Positions 21,777 to 31,930 of a stretch of DNA of 64,000 bases are shown one piece after another. The number at the start of each line of letters is the position of its first letter. Within the stretch, counting starts at the first letter, position 1. A program made the translations under genes and the position numbers. The notes under the pieces are model-generated. The model was not told where the DNA came from. It saw only the letters and a list, made by a program, of their open reading frames with translations, and did not search any database. Origin of the DNA: Membranipora membranacea (Eukaryota; Bryozoa; Gymnolaemata; Cheilostomatida; Membraniporidae); the NCBI GenBank assembly GCA_914767715.1, contig OU612070.1:13099501-13163500 (forward strand), given 5' to 3'.

Positions 21777-22941
21777 ATGGGAAAAGAACACTCTAGTGTA
21801 CTAGCAGCTCATGGCCCATCCGCGGGTCAGTCACGTAATCGTTATCAACCAAAATCAAATATGTGCAACGCCTGTGGTGACGAAAATCACAATACAAGTA
21901 AGTGTCCCGTTAGGTCTAATCTCATGTGCACATATTGTAAGAAACCCTATCACAATGAGAAAACATGCTATACTAAGAAACGCGAACAGCAGAAACCGCA
22001 GACATCTGCTAAAGCTGTTTCTTATGCTGATACATTCTCATTCAAACTCGTAGATATGGCCCACCAAGTCAAGTCTGAGTCAATGACACGCAGTCTTGTT
22101 GTCGACTCGGGTGCAACATCACATATACTTAATGACCCCAACCGTTTCGCTGACTATGATAACACTTTCACACCGGCAAACCACTTTGTCAAAGTCGCAG
22201 ATGGTCACATGGGCAACGAAATCCTAACTGCTAAGGGTAAGGCTAAGTATAGTGTGCTAGATTCTGAGGGCATATCACATGACATAACACTCGGAAATTC
22301 GCAACTAGCCCCATCATTTCCCACAAATCTGTTCTCAGTTCGTGCTGCTGTGGGTAAGGGCGCTAATGTTGTCTTCTCGAAGGATGAATACTATATACAG
22401 GCTGGTAACACAAGGTTCAATCTCACACATGATATGAACTTGTACTATCTCAAAACAAATGATAGGCCTACAGCAGCATACACCGCTAAGTCCCTCGGAC
22501 AGTGGCATATTGATTCGGGTCATATGAATTATGAAGATATCGTCAAACTAGCTGACAGCACATATGGTATGACTATCAGTAAGTCATCCGAACCAGGTAC
22601 ATGCGTAGTATGTAAAGAGAGTAAGATGACCAAACAGCCAAAAGTTCAGGATGTCAAACCAATACTGACTGCTGCACCTCTGCAGCGTGTCCACAGCGAC
22701 ATACAAAGCCCTATAGGTCCCCCATCCAAACAAGGCCACCGCTATTGTATCAATTTCGTTGATGAATACAGTAACTCTTCTATGCTTTTTATTTATTGTC
22801 TAAGGTCCAAAGATGAGGCACATGTAGCTTTCAAACAATTCCTTAGTGATATAGCTCCCATAGGGCAGGTACATGAGTACATAGGTAAGGACTTTCAGTC
22901 AGTATTACTCGATAGAGGTATAAAACATACCACAACAGCGC
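21777..22941 (+). pseudogene. Copia-type zinc knuckles, protease and integrase N-half
   Basis: The open frame shows two CCHC knuckles (C30-C33-H38-C43 and C51-C54-H59-C64), the aspartic protease motif DSGATSHI from residue 110, the pre-integrase HHCC region (WHIDSGHMNYEDI, then CVVCKESKM) and the integrase core start HSDIQSP. The second catalytic position reads GKDFQS instead of the usual TDxGxEF, so activity is doubtful. The frame is cut after HTTTA by the insertion at 22942; beyond it the frame to 23015 is read from the inserted DNA. Confidence 0.85.
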
Positions 22942-23773
22942 TGTGGGATTCCGGGTTAGAGAGTCACCACATTAACTCTCCGCTACTGATATCTGGGCTC
23001 ACGAGCTCGGTGTGATGATTCTCACTATGTGACACTGACATATTTATATGCGATCATCATTTGTTTCGATTAAACACTTGACTCGAGAGCATGCCTTTTA
23101 ATTCTTATCAAGTTTAACATAACACGCAATTCAACTTAAACAATGCATGTCTTATTTCAACAAGTTATACTTTCTAGTTAATGATGCCATGCATGCTCAA
23201 TTTAATTCATTTAACTAAATTAGTTGATGATATAGATAATCCAACCAAATGTTATACTGTGCCATTATCAAATAATAAGGCAAGTTCTATTTCCCTATAA
23301 ATATCACTAACATGCAATAAATGAAAATATTATGATAACAACTTGTAAAACTTTCATGTTTAAAAAGACTGACCTGTCTCCAAATGAAACTGCAAACAAA
23401 AAAAGGAGCTGCATGTCGACCAGATGGTCGCCAAACAGATCAATTCCTCCTTTTCCATTGCCTGGTGAACCATGCTCTTATATAGCATGGTTCCAAACAC
23501 ATTAAAAAACTGCTGACGCTCATCAGTAAACAAACACAAGAAAAACAACAAAACACATCTGCCCCAAGAGTGGGTTGATCGGTCCCAAGAGTGGGTACAG
23601 ATATTAAAATTAGCACTTTGATTTAACTCAGCTGCCTTTGATCGATGTTCCTTTGATTCAGTTAACTTTAATTGAGGTTAAATGTCCTGTCTGTTACTAG
23701 CGTGTCCTCAAGTTGAGTTGAGTGTTCTGATGATGATATAGAAAATTCTCCTGTTTGCTCTGCAGATGTGACA
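22942..23773. mobile_element. Insertion in copia integrase, probably a solo LTR (832 bp)
   Basis: The copia integrase is interrupted between HTTTA and its continuation PHSPYQNGKAERSW. The inserted DNA can be read as TGTGGG to GTGACA, flanked by GCGC on both sides (22938-22941 and 23774-23777; up to 7 bp, ACAGCGC, are repeated). TG...CA ends, no coding and an AT-rich body fit a solo LTR. A TATA-like GCTATATAAGAG lies on the minus strand near 23480 and TATAAATA on the plus strand near 23297, so orientation is open. Confidence 0.55.
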
Positions 23774-24010
23774 GCGCCACACTCACCATATCAAAATGGT
23801 AAGGCAGAACGATCCTGGCACGTTGCCTAATAACCAGTGCTAATATTCCCAAACAGCTATGGCCATATGCTGTCAAGTACGCAGTATATCTCCGAAATAG
23901 AGTATTCCAGCGACGCACTGGTTAAACTGCCTATGAGCTATTCTTAAAATACAAGCCTGACATGCGAAAGATCCACACATTCGGTGCTGAGTGCACATAC
24001 TACATCAAAT
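23774..24010 (+). pseudogene. Copia-type integrase C-half
   Basis: Continues with the third catalytic region YQNGKAERSW, then after a frameshift ANIPKQLWPYAVKYAVYLRN and KPDMRKIHTFGAECTYYI, all typical of copia integrase. Stop codons interrupt it. The 3' LTR begins immediately, so the reverse transcriptase region has been removed. Confidence 0.75.
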
Positions 24011-24276
24011 TGTAATCTCCCCGTTAACAGTAGTAGGACAACTCTTATTAGCCTGTGCCTCTTCTTTGTTTTAGGTTACACTCTATAACATTTTTTATAT
24101 TCTAACAAATAGTAGGAAACCTTGACATGATACATAGTATTTGTTTAAACTCCATTATTGTTTTATACTTCCTTCTGGTTCTGGCTTCTGAGATGATAAC
24201 ATTAAATACTTGTTCCTCCAATTATATTTCCTGATTATTCCACTATACACCTGATATGGCACACTCCCAATCAACA
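24011..24276 (+). repeat. Copia-type 3' LTR
   Basis: 266 bp from TGTAATCTCCCCGTTAACAG to CTCCCAATCAACA, homologous to 20980-21263. There is no polypurine tract before it, consistent with a deletion that ended at or in the LTR. Confidence 0.85.
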
Positions 24277-24375
24277 ATATGTCAGGAAGAGGGAAACTGC
24301 TCATAATAATTATCATATTTTTGTACATTAATGTGTCATTATATAAACATAATATACTGTATACTTCTGTAACAG

Positions 24376-24441
24376 GTTAGTTTCACCAGATCCAAAGCGC
24401 TCTGAGACAAAACCATGAGGATTGTATGAGAAAACAATAAA
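24376..24441 (+). CDS. Possible alternative terminal exon with polyadenylation signal
   Basis: After an acceptor TTCTGTAACAG a short frame LVSPDPKRSETKP ends in TGA at 24416-24418, followed by AATAAA at 24436-24441. Read in phase 2 it could be spliced from host exon 16. The main model lacks an AATAAA near exon 19, which makes this alternative end worth noting, but the evidence is thin. Confidence 0.22.
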
Positions 24442-25837
24442 TAACATAGTGCCTACATATTTTCATAGATTACCTTTATTGGTACAGTGTAGGCTATTGA
24501 TAAAAGAATATTCATATTACATAGACATAGTTTACCCTCTCCAAAGGGTTTGCACTAATTTTCCCTGAAATTGGTGAAATTGCAAATTTGATTATATTTA
24601 TTGTTATTCGTATGATTAACTGCTTTCCAAGTTTGGATTACTGAATGCGTACCTGGAGTTGTCATGCGATGACGCCAAAGCAGACACAGTAGACACAGCA
24701 ACTGCATAGACGGACAGTTCTTCTGATAAATTAATTTCATATCATTTATCTAACAATGTTTTAAGTTTATTGAACGGTGATCTTCCTATGGCTCTAGGTG
24801 CATAGGTACATAGGAGACTCAACTTTAGGGTCTCAAAGCCCTGGCACCCTTTCATCATAATCCCCACACTCCACTGGTTTGTGATCCTTAAAAACCACCT
24901 AGCCATTTATACTCTTTTCCATCGTAGTTCTGATAAGATAAGGTGTACAAGAGACAACAGTGTAATTTATTATGTGTTTGGACAACAAATAAAATGATTC
25001 CGATGAACACAAATATTGTACTTGTCTGTTCTTGATGCAAACTTGTTAGCATCCAAAAAGTAAACATGTTTAATGTCTTGAGGCAAAAGTATTGGCATCT
25101 CCACTGATTTAAACTTGATCAAAGTTGCAGTCGAATGTTGTTATGCATGATTGTAAAACCTTTTACCGACGGTTTGTATAATAATATCTATTGGGTGACC
25201 TCGTATTTATATTGGCAGAAGACCTTTACACACACAGACTCAAAACTAAATCTGTTCGCGTGATAGCAACAGATAACGAGCCAATACTTGAGCTATATCA
25301 ACTCCCCTCAGGTTGCTATCAAACAGTCAGATATAGAGTCCAGCTACGTGCCAAGTGTTTTCGATCGGAATGTATCAAATACCTTAAGGTAATGTCAAAG
25401 ACCGATCCGAATATCAACATATCATATACCGTTGGAAAGCTGCCGAGCTACTGAAAATGAATAGCTGAACAAAAACTTGATTCGATGACGTTGTGTCACT
25501 TTAGGGAGGGAATGAGGCAGAAAATGCTGTTTTTGTCAATGCAAATGGAGTCAAATTAATGGCAAAACATTTCAAATCATGTGGAATGTATACTTAGAGA
25601 TTGCATTCATCATAAAACTTGATTTTCTCTGATATATGACTAGTCTAAATTGACTTTTTACGTCACGCCATACAACACATTTTTATGTGAAGCCGTGAAA
25701 ATATGCGAAATTTCAATCATTAATTCACAACAGATCGTATGGTCGAATCAAAATTAATTATGATTTTCTCTTAGAGTACTCTTCAAATGTCATACACATT
25801 GACTTTCAAAAAACTAGCTTGCATATTGCAATGACAG

Positions 25838-26727
25838 TTAGGGGTGGAACGACCTCTTGAGGTTGGAGTTGAATATCGGATAATTGACCTCGGATTCAAC
25901 CACAAACCGGATCGGATATGTGTTATGTCTGATCCGAGATGATACGTTTTTAATCAACACTTACTTAGCATCATTTATCTCACTAAAAATGACAAGGAAA
26001 GAAGTATGATAGTCATTAATTTCTGGTTCAGATTAGATAATGGAGTTTGGCTGAAAGCACTCAGTGGTGATCAGTAGGCAATCAATACCTATCTTATTTT
26101 CATAGCTAATTATATTGTTGCTGATGTAAATTTGATGGATGTGTTTTTCTGCTGAAATTGAGAGAAGCATCTTTACTCAGATCGTTTTGAATAAGGACAT
26201 AATTTTTGTCCAATGATGTTCCCTGTAACAAACTATCTAGCTTAATGTACAAGGTTATCCTCTTCTTCAAAGTAGGAGGACAATTCCTATCCTAATCACT
26301 GCAGAGAGTTTGGGACATATGAGCAGGGAGTTTGTTCAAACTCGGTGATTACAAACATCGGGGTTTGAGTGATCCTGGCAAATTGAGTCAAGAGATCTTT
26401 GTACTCATTAAATGATACTTTCAAATAAACTGTTTGTGTGATCCTTGCACCGTGGCTGTTTGAGTGATAAGTTGGTCCTTGTAAAGTATTATATCCAAGC
26501 AGATACATGCGCATTTAAATTAGGGTAATGGTTCAGGGAAAAGATTGTTGACGCTGTTTATCCATGTATTCAATGACCTTAACTGTATATTATGGTGCAA
26601 AAGTACAACTGCTTGGACTTAGCGTTTGTACACGTTATCCGGATCCGGATTCGATCCGAGGTTGAATTTATCGACCGATCTGATATCCGATCCGAGGTTC
26701 CCTAACCCTGATCCGTTCCACCCCTAA
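25838..26727. mobile_element. Nested hAT-like element (890 bp)
   Basis: 13-bp perfect inverted ends TTAGGGGTGGAAC. Flanks AATGACAG (25830-25837) and ATTGACAG (26728-26735) form an 8-bp target duplication with one mismatch. Sub-terminal regions are dense in ATCCGA/TCGGAT motifs (for example GATCCGAGGTTGAAT), as expected of hAT transposase binding sites. No coding frame. Confidence 0.75.
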
Positions 26728-26891
26728 ATTGACAGTAGACTCTCGAATACGGCTAATATTTTCGCCGCCTTTGCATAACGCCAAACATGCTGTCCAAATA
26801 ACCATTATTGTGGCCAAACAAAGTTTTTTTGAAAGTTCTCACATACGAAGCCGCTTTCATTAACCATGGTGCACACAAGAAATGCCAAGAC

Positions 26892-27036
26892 AATTTTTCA
26901 TTGCATCTTCATTTTTCTTGAATTCAACGCAAAAGAATGCCAAAACGCCTATAAGACCTCAAAAATCCCTAAAAATAATTTTTTTTTGGCATTCTTTTGC
27001 GTTAAATTCAAGTAAAATGAAAATGCAATGAAAAAT
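26892..27036. repeat. Long imperfect hairpin inside the TTAA element
   Basis: ATTTTTCATTGCATCTTCAT...AACGCAAAAGAATGCCAAAA is followed after about 40 bases by its near-inverse. Arms are about 53 bp with few mismatches. It could be a further nested MITE or a palindrome of the element itself. Confidence 0.65.
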
Positions 27037-28082
27037 TATGTTGTCATAAATATCAAAGAAAAAAAAATTTATGTTGATATTCGGATCGGTCTTTGACATT
27101 ACCTTAATACTATTTTCAGGAAATAAACAGTCTATTTTTATTAACAATCTTTTATTACCAGTATATTTTTAGAATCAATAATTTTTAGACATTTATAAGA
27201 GCACCCTACAGAGACATTTTATTTCTCAGAGATTGAGACGAATACAAAACATACATACAATATCAGTCGCTGAATCAAAGAAAGGAAACCATGTGAGACC
27301 ATTTCACTAAGTACTCCATGCTTTGAATGTTCATTTTCATGTTATGGAGTTAATTTTGGCAGAGATTTATATGGTTTGGCTTGTTATGTTAACAAGCATT
27401 ATGGAATCACTATATGATTCTTATGAGTGCTTAGAATGGGTTACAAGGGGCACATATCTTTCCAAAATGACTGTGCAATCTTTGTGTTATCAGATATATC
27501 AAGTTATTAGGTAATGATTCATACAGGACTGCAAAGCCACCTCCAGCACTTCTAGTCAGACTAGATTTATAGTTTGGTTACAGAAGTAGATGATGTGCTA
27601 CTCACCTGCCGGACTGGGGTATATATGCATCTGACCGGCAACGGTAGAGTCGCCCTCTTAGATCAGGTGGAGGCCAATGAGTTGGCTCAAATGGCACTTC
27701 GATCAAAATAATAATGATAAAAGACAGCTTACATATTATCAGAAATCTTTTCATGAATACCAAAACACTTTATATTATGTGCCGTTGAACTTAGTCGAAA
27801 TTTTTACAGTGAAAAAGCTCAAAACTCTCTCCGTTAATAGATATTGATACCATTAAAATTGCTCTCTTGCTCGGGTCAATGAATTTGGGTAATAGGAAGT
27901 TGACTGTAAATACACAAATCGCTGCCGCTTCCATGGAATATATATCATTGAAGAAGCTGAACTTCTCTACAAAAACTGCCAATAATGTTATATCTGTATT
28001 ATCATGAGATAGCGGTATATTAGCAGAACTGTATATCTAATAACATTGTGGATGAAGTCAGCTTTTGCCGTAACTTAAACAG

Positions 28083-28326
28083 GGGGGTCTTTCAATTAGA
28101 AAGAGTGATCCTTTACTAAAGCAAGTTATCACTATCACATCACTATCACATCGCTCAAAATTATCACTCACTTGGTGTTTCAATTAGAGAAAATCGCTCA
28201 CTCAGAATGTATATAGTTCCATCAAGTGACTGAGCGATCTGAAAGCGAGACCCCTAGCAGGTATCGCTCACTCAGTGAGTGAGCGATAATATTGCGATTT
28301 TGGCTGTTTCTAATTGAAAGACCCCC
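28083..28326. mobile_element. Harbinger-like MITE (244 bp)
   Basis: Perfect 20-bp inverted ends GGGGGTCTTTCAATTAGAAA. The flanks are CAG (28080-28082) and CTG (28327-28329), which fit a 3-bp CWG target duplication. The homologous left arm (near 18520) is the empty site and has a single CTG in the inverted reading. Three-base CWG or TWA duplications are typical of PIF/Harbinger. Interior repeats such as ATCGCTCACTCA are also palindromic. It inserted after the arms were duplicated. Confidence 0.75.
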
Positions 28327-28616
28327 CTGTATAGCAGTGACTGTTTATCGGGCTTATTAGGAACAGTCAACTACATGGATAGACCAATATTATTAATTAG
28401 TGGAATTTATTATCAAAACATCGTTTTCCCTACCGTTCTGGAGGAGTGTAGTCTCCTTAATCCGGTCTACAAAAAACGCTTGCAGAGCTTTGATCTCTTG
28501 TCAAATTCTGTGGAATGTAGTTTTGACGGAGTACTCTAATCTGTATAAAAGAAAATTTATTCATTAATACTTACAACTATAGAAGAATCCTATGTGACCA
28601 GCGAAATGACACCCCA

Positions 28617-28819
28617 TGATAATACACATGAATATTAGTATAAGGGATTCAGACAGCAGGTGATTGGGATAATCGCAGGACGGAGACTCAGACAATATCT
28701 GGAGTCTCATAAGAATACATGTGAGATAGATGAGAGCAAGTGAGATCTATTATGAGACATAGAGATCTAAGGTGACTAGACTACTCCAGCACGAATATAT
28801 GAAAGTTGAATACACGACA
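28617..28819 (+). repeat. 5' LTR (203 bp)
   Basis: Begins TGATAATACAC and ends ATACACGACA right before the primer site. An internal stretch (ACAGCAGGTGATTGGGAT, later GTGAGATAGATGAGAGC) recurs near 30210-30310 in the presumed 3' LTR. Confidence 0.6.
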
Positions 28820-28833
28820 TGGTATCAGAAGGG
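28820..28833 (+). promoter_or_regulatory. Primer binding site, tRNA-iMet 3' end
   Basis: TGGTATCAGAAGGG begins with the classic TGGTATCAGA complementary to the 3' end of initiator tRNA-Met and abuts the LTR end. Confidence 0.7.
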
Positions 28834-28872
28834 AGTGAGAGTTAAGATTAAAGGAGTTGAAATAATTTGAAT

Positions 28873-29884
28873 ATGGCAGAGTGTGATATCAACGGCCGGA
28901 GGCGAAATATATTTGACAGAGATACAATGGAGGGGAAATTTGGACAGGGTGTGAAGACACCAGTGTTTAATATTGAAAATGGGGTGGAACTAGAGAACGT
29001 GAGGAAATAGATAAAGAGATTGGAAATGGCAGTGAGAGGAGCAGGAATCTAGCACAAAGAGCATAAAGGATATGAGACCAAAAAAATGAGACTGGTGAAG
29101 AAAAGGAAATAATTTTGAGGCTGAACAAAGGAAATCAGCTTCGTCATTAGATTGCATCGGAAAATATGGAATGCATATCTTTGATATGGAGAGCATGAAA
29201 TTCCAAAGACTGAAAGTTCTGCTTGTGGAGCAATTTTAGAGCAGAGAAAATAAGGTGGCAACGCGACACAGATTCTTGGGCATGGAACAAAAAATGAGTA
29301 CATAGGAAGTACAAACAGACGGGTGAGGATTGGAAAAGGAAATTGATGTACAGGTAGTGATATAATGAATGCAAGTGGAAAAGATATGAAATGAGTTACT
29401 ACTGAAGAAAGATTTGACACTATGGAAAGACAAGCAGGTGTGCAATAGGAAGGAGTCGGCAATGACAGCGTCTAAGATTCTTCATTGGACAGAACCAAAA
29501 CCCTTCTTTGATGTTGATGAGGTAGCAGAGAACTTCTCAGAAGGGCACAGTCCAGAGAGTGAGGCCAAGAGAACATAGATAAAGTTGAAGCATGCAATTA
29601 AGGTAATAGTTTCAAAACAGGGTTTAGAGGCCGCAAATGTGGGAGAGGGCAAGGCCGTGGTAGAGGGTTAGGTGAGTATTTGGACATGACTTTAAGTAAT
29701 TTAGAGGAAATGAGGAGAGAGAAACAGGAGCAACAAGTGGGAATACACATTTTGAGTGCTACGTCTGCGGAAACACCAGACATCTAGAAAGATTCTGCTC
29801 AAACAGATTCGGACAGAGAGAGCCGGGGAAAAATGAAGCGATCGCAGTGGCAGGTAATTGGAGTACTGGAGGAGGTGGGAACTA
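28873..29884 (+). pseudogene. gag-like gene with CCHC knuckle, degenerate
   Basis: The reading starts at ATG 28873 (MAECDINGRRRNIFDRDTME) and stops at about 29008. A later fragment begins MTASKILHWTEPKPFFDVDE (29461). A zinc knuckle CYVCGNTRHLERFC (29757-29798, CX2CX4HX4C) precedes the final VLEEVGTR and stop. The knuckle marks a nucleic-acid-binding Gag. Stops and frameshifts between fragments make it non-functional. Confidence 0.6.
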
Positions 29885-31140
29885 GATAGAGAGAATGGGG
29901 CATTAGCTTATTATAGCAGAATGACAGGAGATACAAAGATTAGATGAGTTAGAGAGAGAGTAAGAGGATAAAGGGAGGAGAAGACAAGCAAGAGACAGAA
30001 ACAGGAGTGAAGGACAAGCTGAGAGAGAAGAGCATAGATTAAGAGCTCGAGACGTTAGAGAAATCGTGCCCAGCAGGTGAAATAACAAGGACTAACAGAA
30101 GAAGAATTATATGGAAAGATTGATGATTAGTTGAAAAGAACAATGGAAAAAAATGAAATGAAATTAGGAAAGGAAGGGCGATGTGGTTGAGCAGAATAAG
30201 CGATCCGTACAGCAGGTGAAATAGATCAGCGAGGGAGAGACACTTGGACTATATCCAAATGGACAGAGGAGACCCATCGGATTACAGGTGAGAGAGATGG
30301 GAGCAATTAAGATTATTATTATTAGAGCCAACAGTCTCTCACCCATTTGTTAGAAAATGTTGCTGTTGTGGTATGCTCAGATTACACTGGGACAAACTTC
30401 TTCAATGAGCTGCCAGTGGACGGCTATGAATACCAGTTCTAAAACATAGTTCACCATATAATATATAATAAAATATAGGTCAATCAATATTGATCTTCAT
30501 GATAAGGCACAAAAAAGTTGTGAACAAATCAGATGCAATCTACTCATCTGTAGATCTCTCGCTTAAATTTACTGAATTACTAGTTTGTATCTTACCGTCC
30601 GGAATAGTAGCTCAATGACACATTTGCTTCATACATCCTGAGCAAATTTTTCCCATATACACTACTGCGAGCATTTTATTGATTACCGCTGCAAAATGCA
30701 ATGAAACACTTGGTGACTGTAGAGGTATAGACCCTTGAAACAACTTCATGATCGGTGGTTAAGTATGCAGTTTGGCCATTTGTTTGAATATTAAAAAACA
30801 GGCTAGTGAAATTTAAACAAAAATACTGATATCTTCGTACTCGCAGGGTGGGAAAGCAGTATAGCTTGTAGTAAGTAGGCTGTCGCGTGAGGTACTCCTC
30901 CCATAGCCATAGACTCTATAAATATTACAACACAAATTTTGTTTACTGCGTTATCGCCCATCGATGGTAGCTGCATTGTTTCTAACAAAATAGATATATG
31001 TTCCATATTAATGGATGCGCTCGTGGTCATACTCAAATCACCACACAAAAATTTAGAGAAAAAAGGATAAATATTGAGCACTGGGGATGTCACAGAACTA
31101 CTTTTGAAAGCCAAATATATAATTACATTGTATTGTGTCA

Positions 31141-31165
31141 ATTATTTGATTTGATTTGATTTGTA
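31141..31165 (-). repeat. LINE 3' tail of AAATC units
   Basis: On the minus strand ACAAATCAAATCAAATCAAA ends the element. Short tandem-unit tails instead of poly(A) are usual in several CR1/L2-group families. Confidence 0.75.
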
Positions 31166-31239
31166 TTCATTCAATCATCATGACAGATGGTACAGAATGC
31201 GAGCAATGGTATGGCATAGTAAAAACAACACACTAAAAA

Positions 31240-31930
31240 TTATTTATATACTAGACCGTTGTCATGATAGGTCATGAAAAAATTAAAAAAGCCTTTTCTC
31301 CGCCTTTCAGTCCTGTAGTGTTTTGGCCGAAAAATTTGTATAGCTCGAGAGGATGTTCTGGAATTCTTGTTGAAAAGTAGTTCACTAAAAAGAGGATGTG
31401 ATTCATCATTCACTATACGCAGAAAATGTGAATATGAGATATCAAAAAGAAAATCACAGAGTTTTGGGATGCCTAAGACTGATAATCTATGATCGTATTC
31501 TAAATCTGGAAAAATTATCTTCAGAGCTGCTCTTTGTAATTTCTCAAGTCTGTCGCGGTTATGTTCGCCTAGCAAGGAATACCAGGCCGGAGCAGCATAG
31601 CTAAGCTTTGAGCGTATGTTGCTAAAACAAAAAGCTTTTAAGCCATCACTGTTTAGTCCAATTGTCTTTAGTTTCCTCATTAAAAATAATCTTGAGCTAC
31701 AAGCTGATACTAAAGAGTCTACATGTTTGTTAAAAGACAACTTATTATCAATAAAAACCCCTAAAAATTTTGTAAGTGAATTTGGAGAAAAAGATAAATC
31801 ATCAACCACAACATCTTGTTTATAATGATGCTTATGGCTCAAACTAGAGTTCATCACCTCGGTCTTTTCTGGGTTCAGCTGCATGCTATTATCTGCTGCC
31901 CATCTTAGAGTGGATATAACTGCTGGTGAA
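31240..31930 (-). pseudogene. LINE ORF2 C-terminal part
   Basis: After the frameshift the RT thumb continues as WAADNSMQLNPEKTEVM, then FLGVFIDNKLSFNKHVDSL and LSYAAPAWYSLLGEHNRDRL, the usual C-terminal region of Jockey/CR1-group ORF2, up to the stop at 31240. Confidence 0.85.

Larger units (their letters stand above)
20980..24276 (+). mobile_element. Copia-type LTR retrotransposon, defective (no reverse transcriptase)
   Basis: Two direct repeats (20980-21263 and 24011-24276) bound a region with copia order: gag, zinc knuckles, protease, GAG-pre-integrase and integrase. The first base block after the 5' LTR is a primer site like that of Drosophila copia. The integrase runs straight into the 3' LTR after ECTYYIKL, so RT and RNase H are deleted. 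Gag has several stops, and an 832-bp insertion splits the integrase. No matching target duplication was found. It lies just 3' of the host gene stop codon. Confidence 0.85.
25388..27103. mobile_element. TTAA-flanked DNA transposon (piggyBac-like, non-autonomous, 1716 bp)
   Basis: Perfect 34-bp inverted termini: GGTAATGTCAAAGACCGATC onward at 25388-25421 and its inverse at 27070-27103. TTAA flanks both ends (25384-25387 and 27104-27107). TTAA target sites are the hallmark of piggyBac elements. No transposase frame is visible. The body carries a nested 890-bp hAT-like element and a long hairpin. Identical termini suggest fairly recent activity. Confidence 0.85.
28617..30341 (+). mobile_element. 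LTR retrotransposon remnant, right-arm copy
   Basis: A 5' LTR (28617-28819), a tRNA-iMet primer site, gag sequence with a zinc knuckle and a 3' LTR-like end (about 30190-30341) remain; pol is absent. The flanks ACCCCA at the left and CCCAT at the right may be a degenerate target duplication. The plus strand is very purine-rich. The paralogous copy is at 17219-18230. The superfamily cannot be fixed without pol. Confidence 0.65.

Noticed and set aside
20980-24281. Target-site duplication for the copia-type element
   Set aside because: The flanks TTTAG and ATATG do not match; either the ends are mis-set by mutation or recombination removed one flank.
25191-25454. 87-codon ORF as a gene
   Set aside because: The frame runs across the TTAA border of the transposon at 25384-25388, so its end is read from inserted DNA, and no family is recognisable.
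28990-30346. Minus-strand ORFs rich in Leu, Ser, Cys and Phe
   Set aside because: Antisense shadows of the right-arm LTR element.
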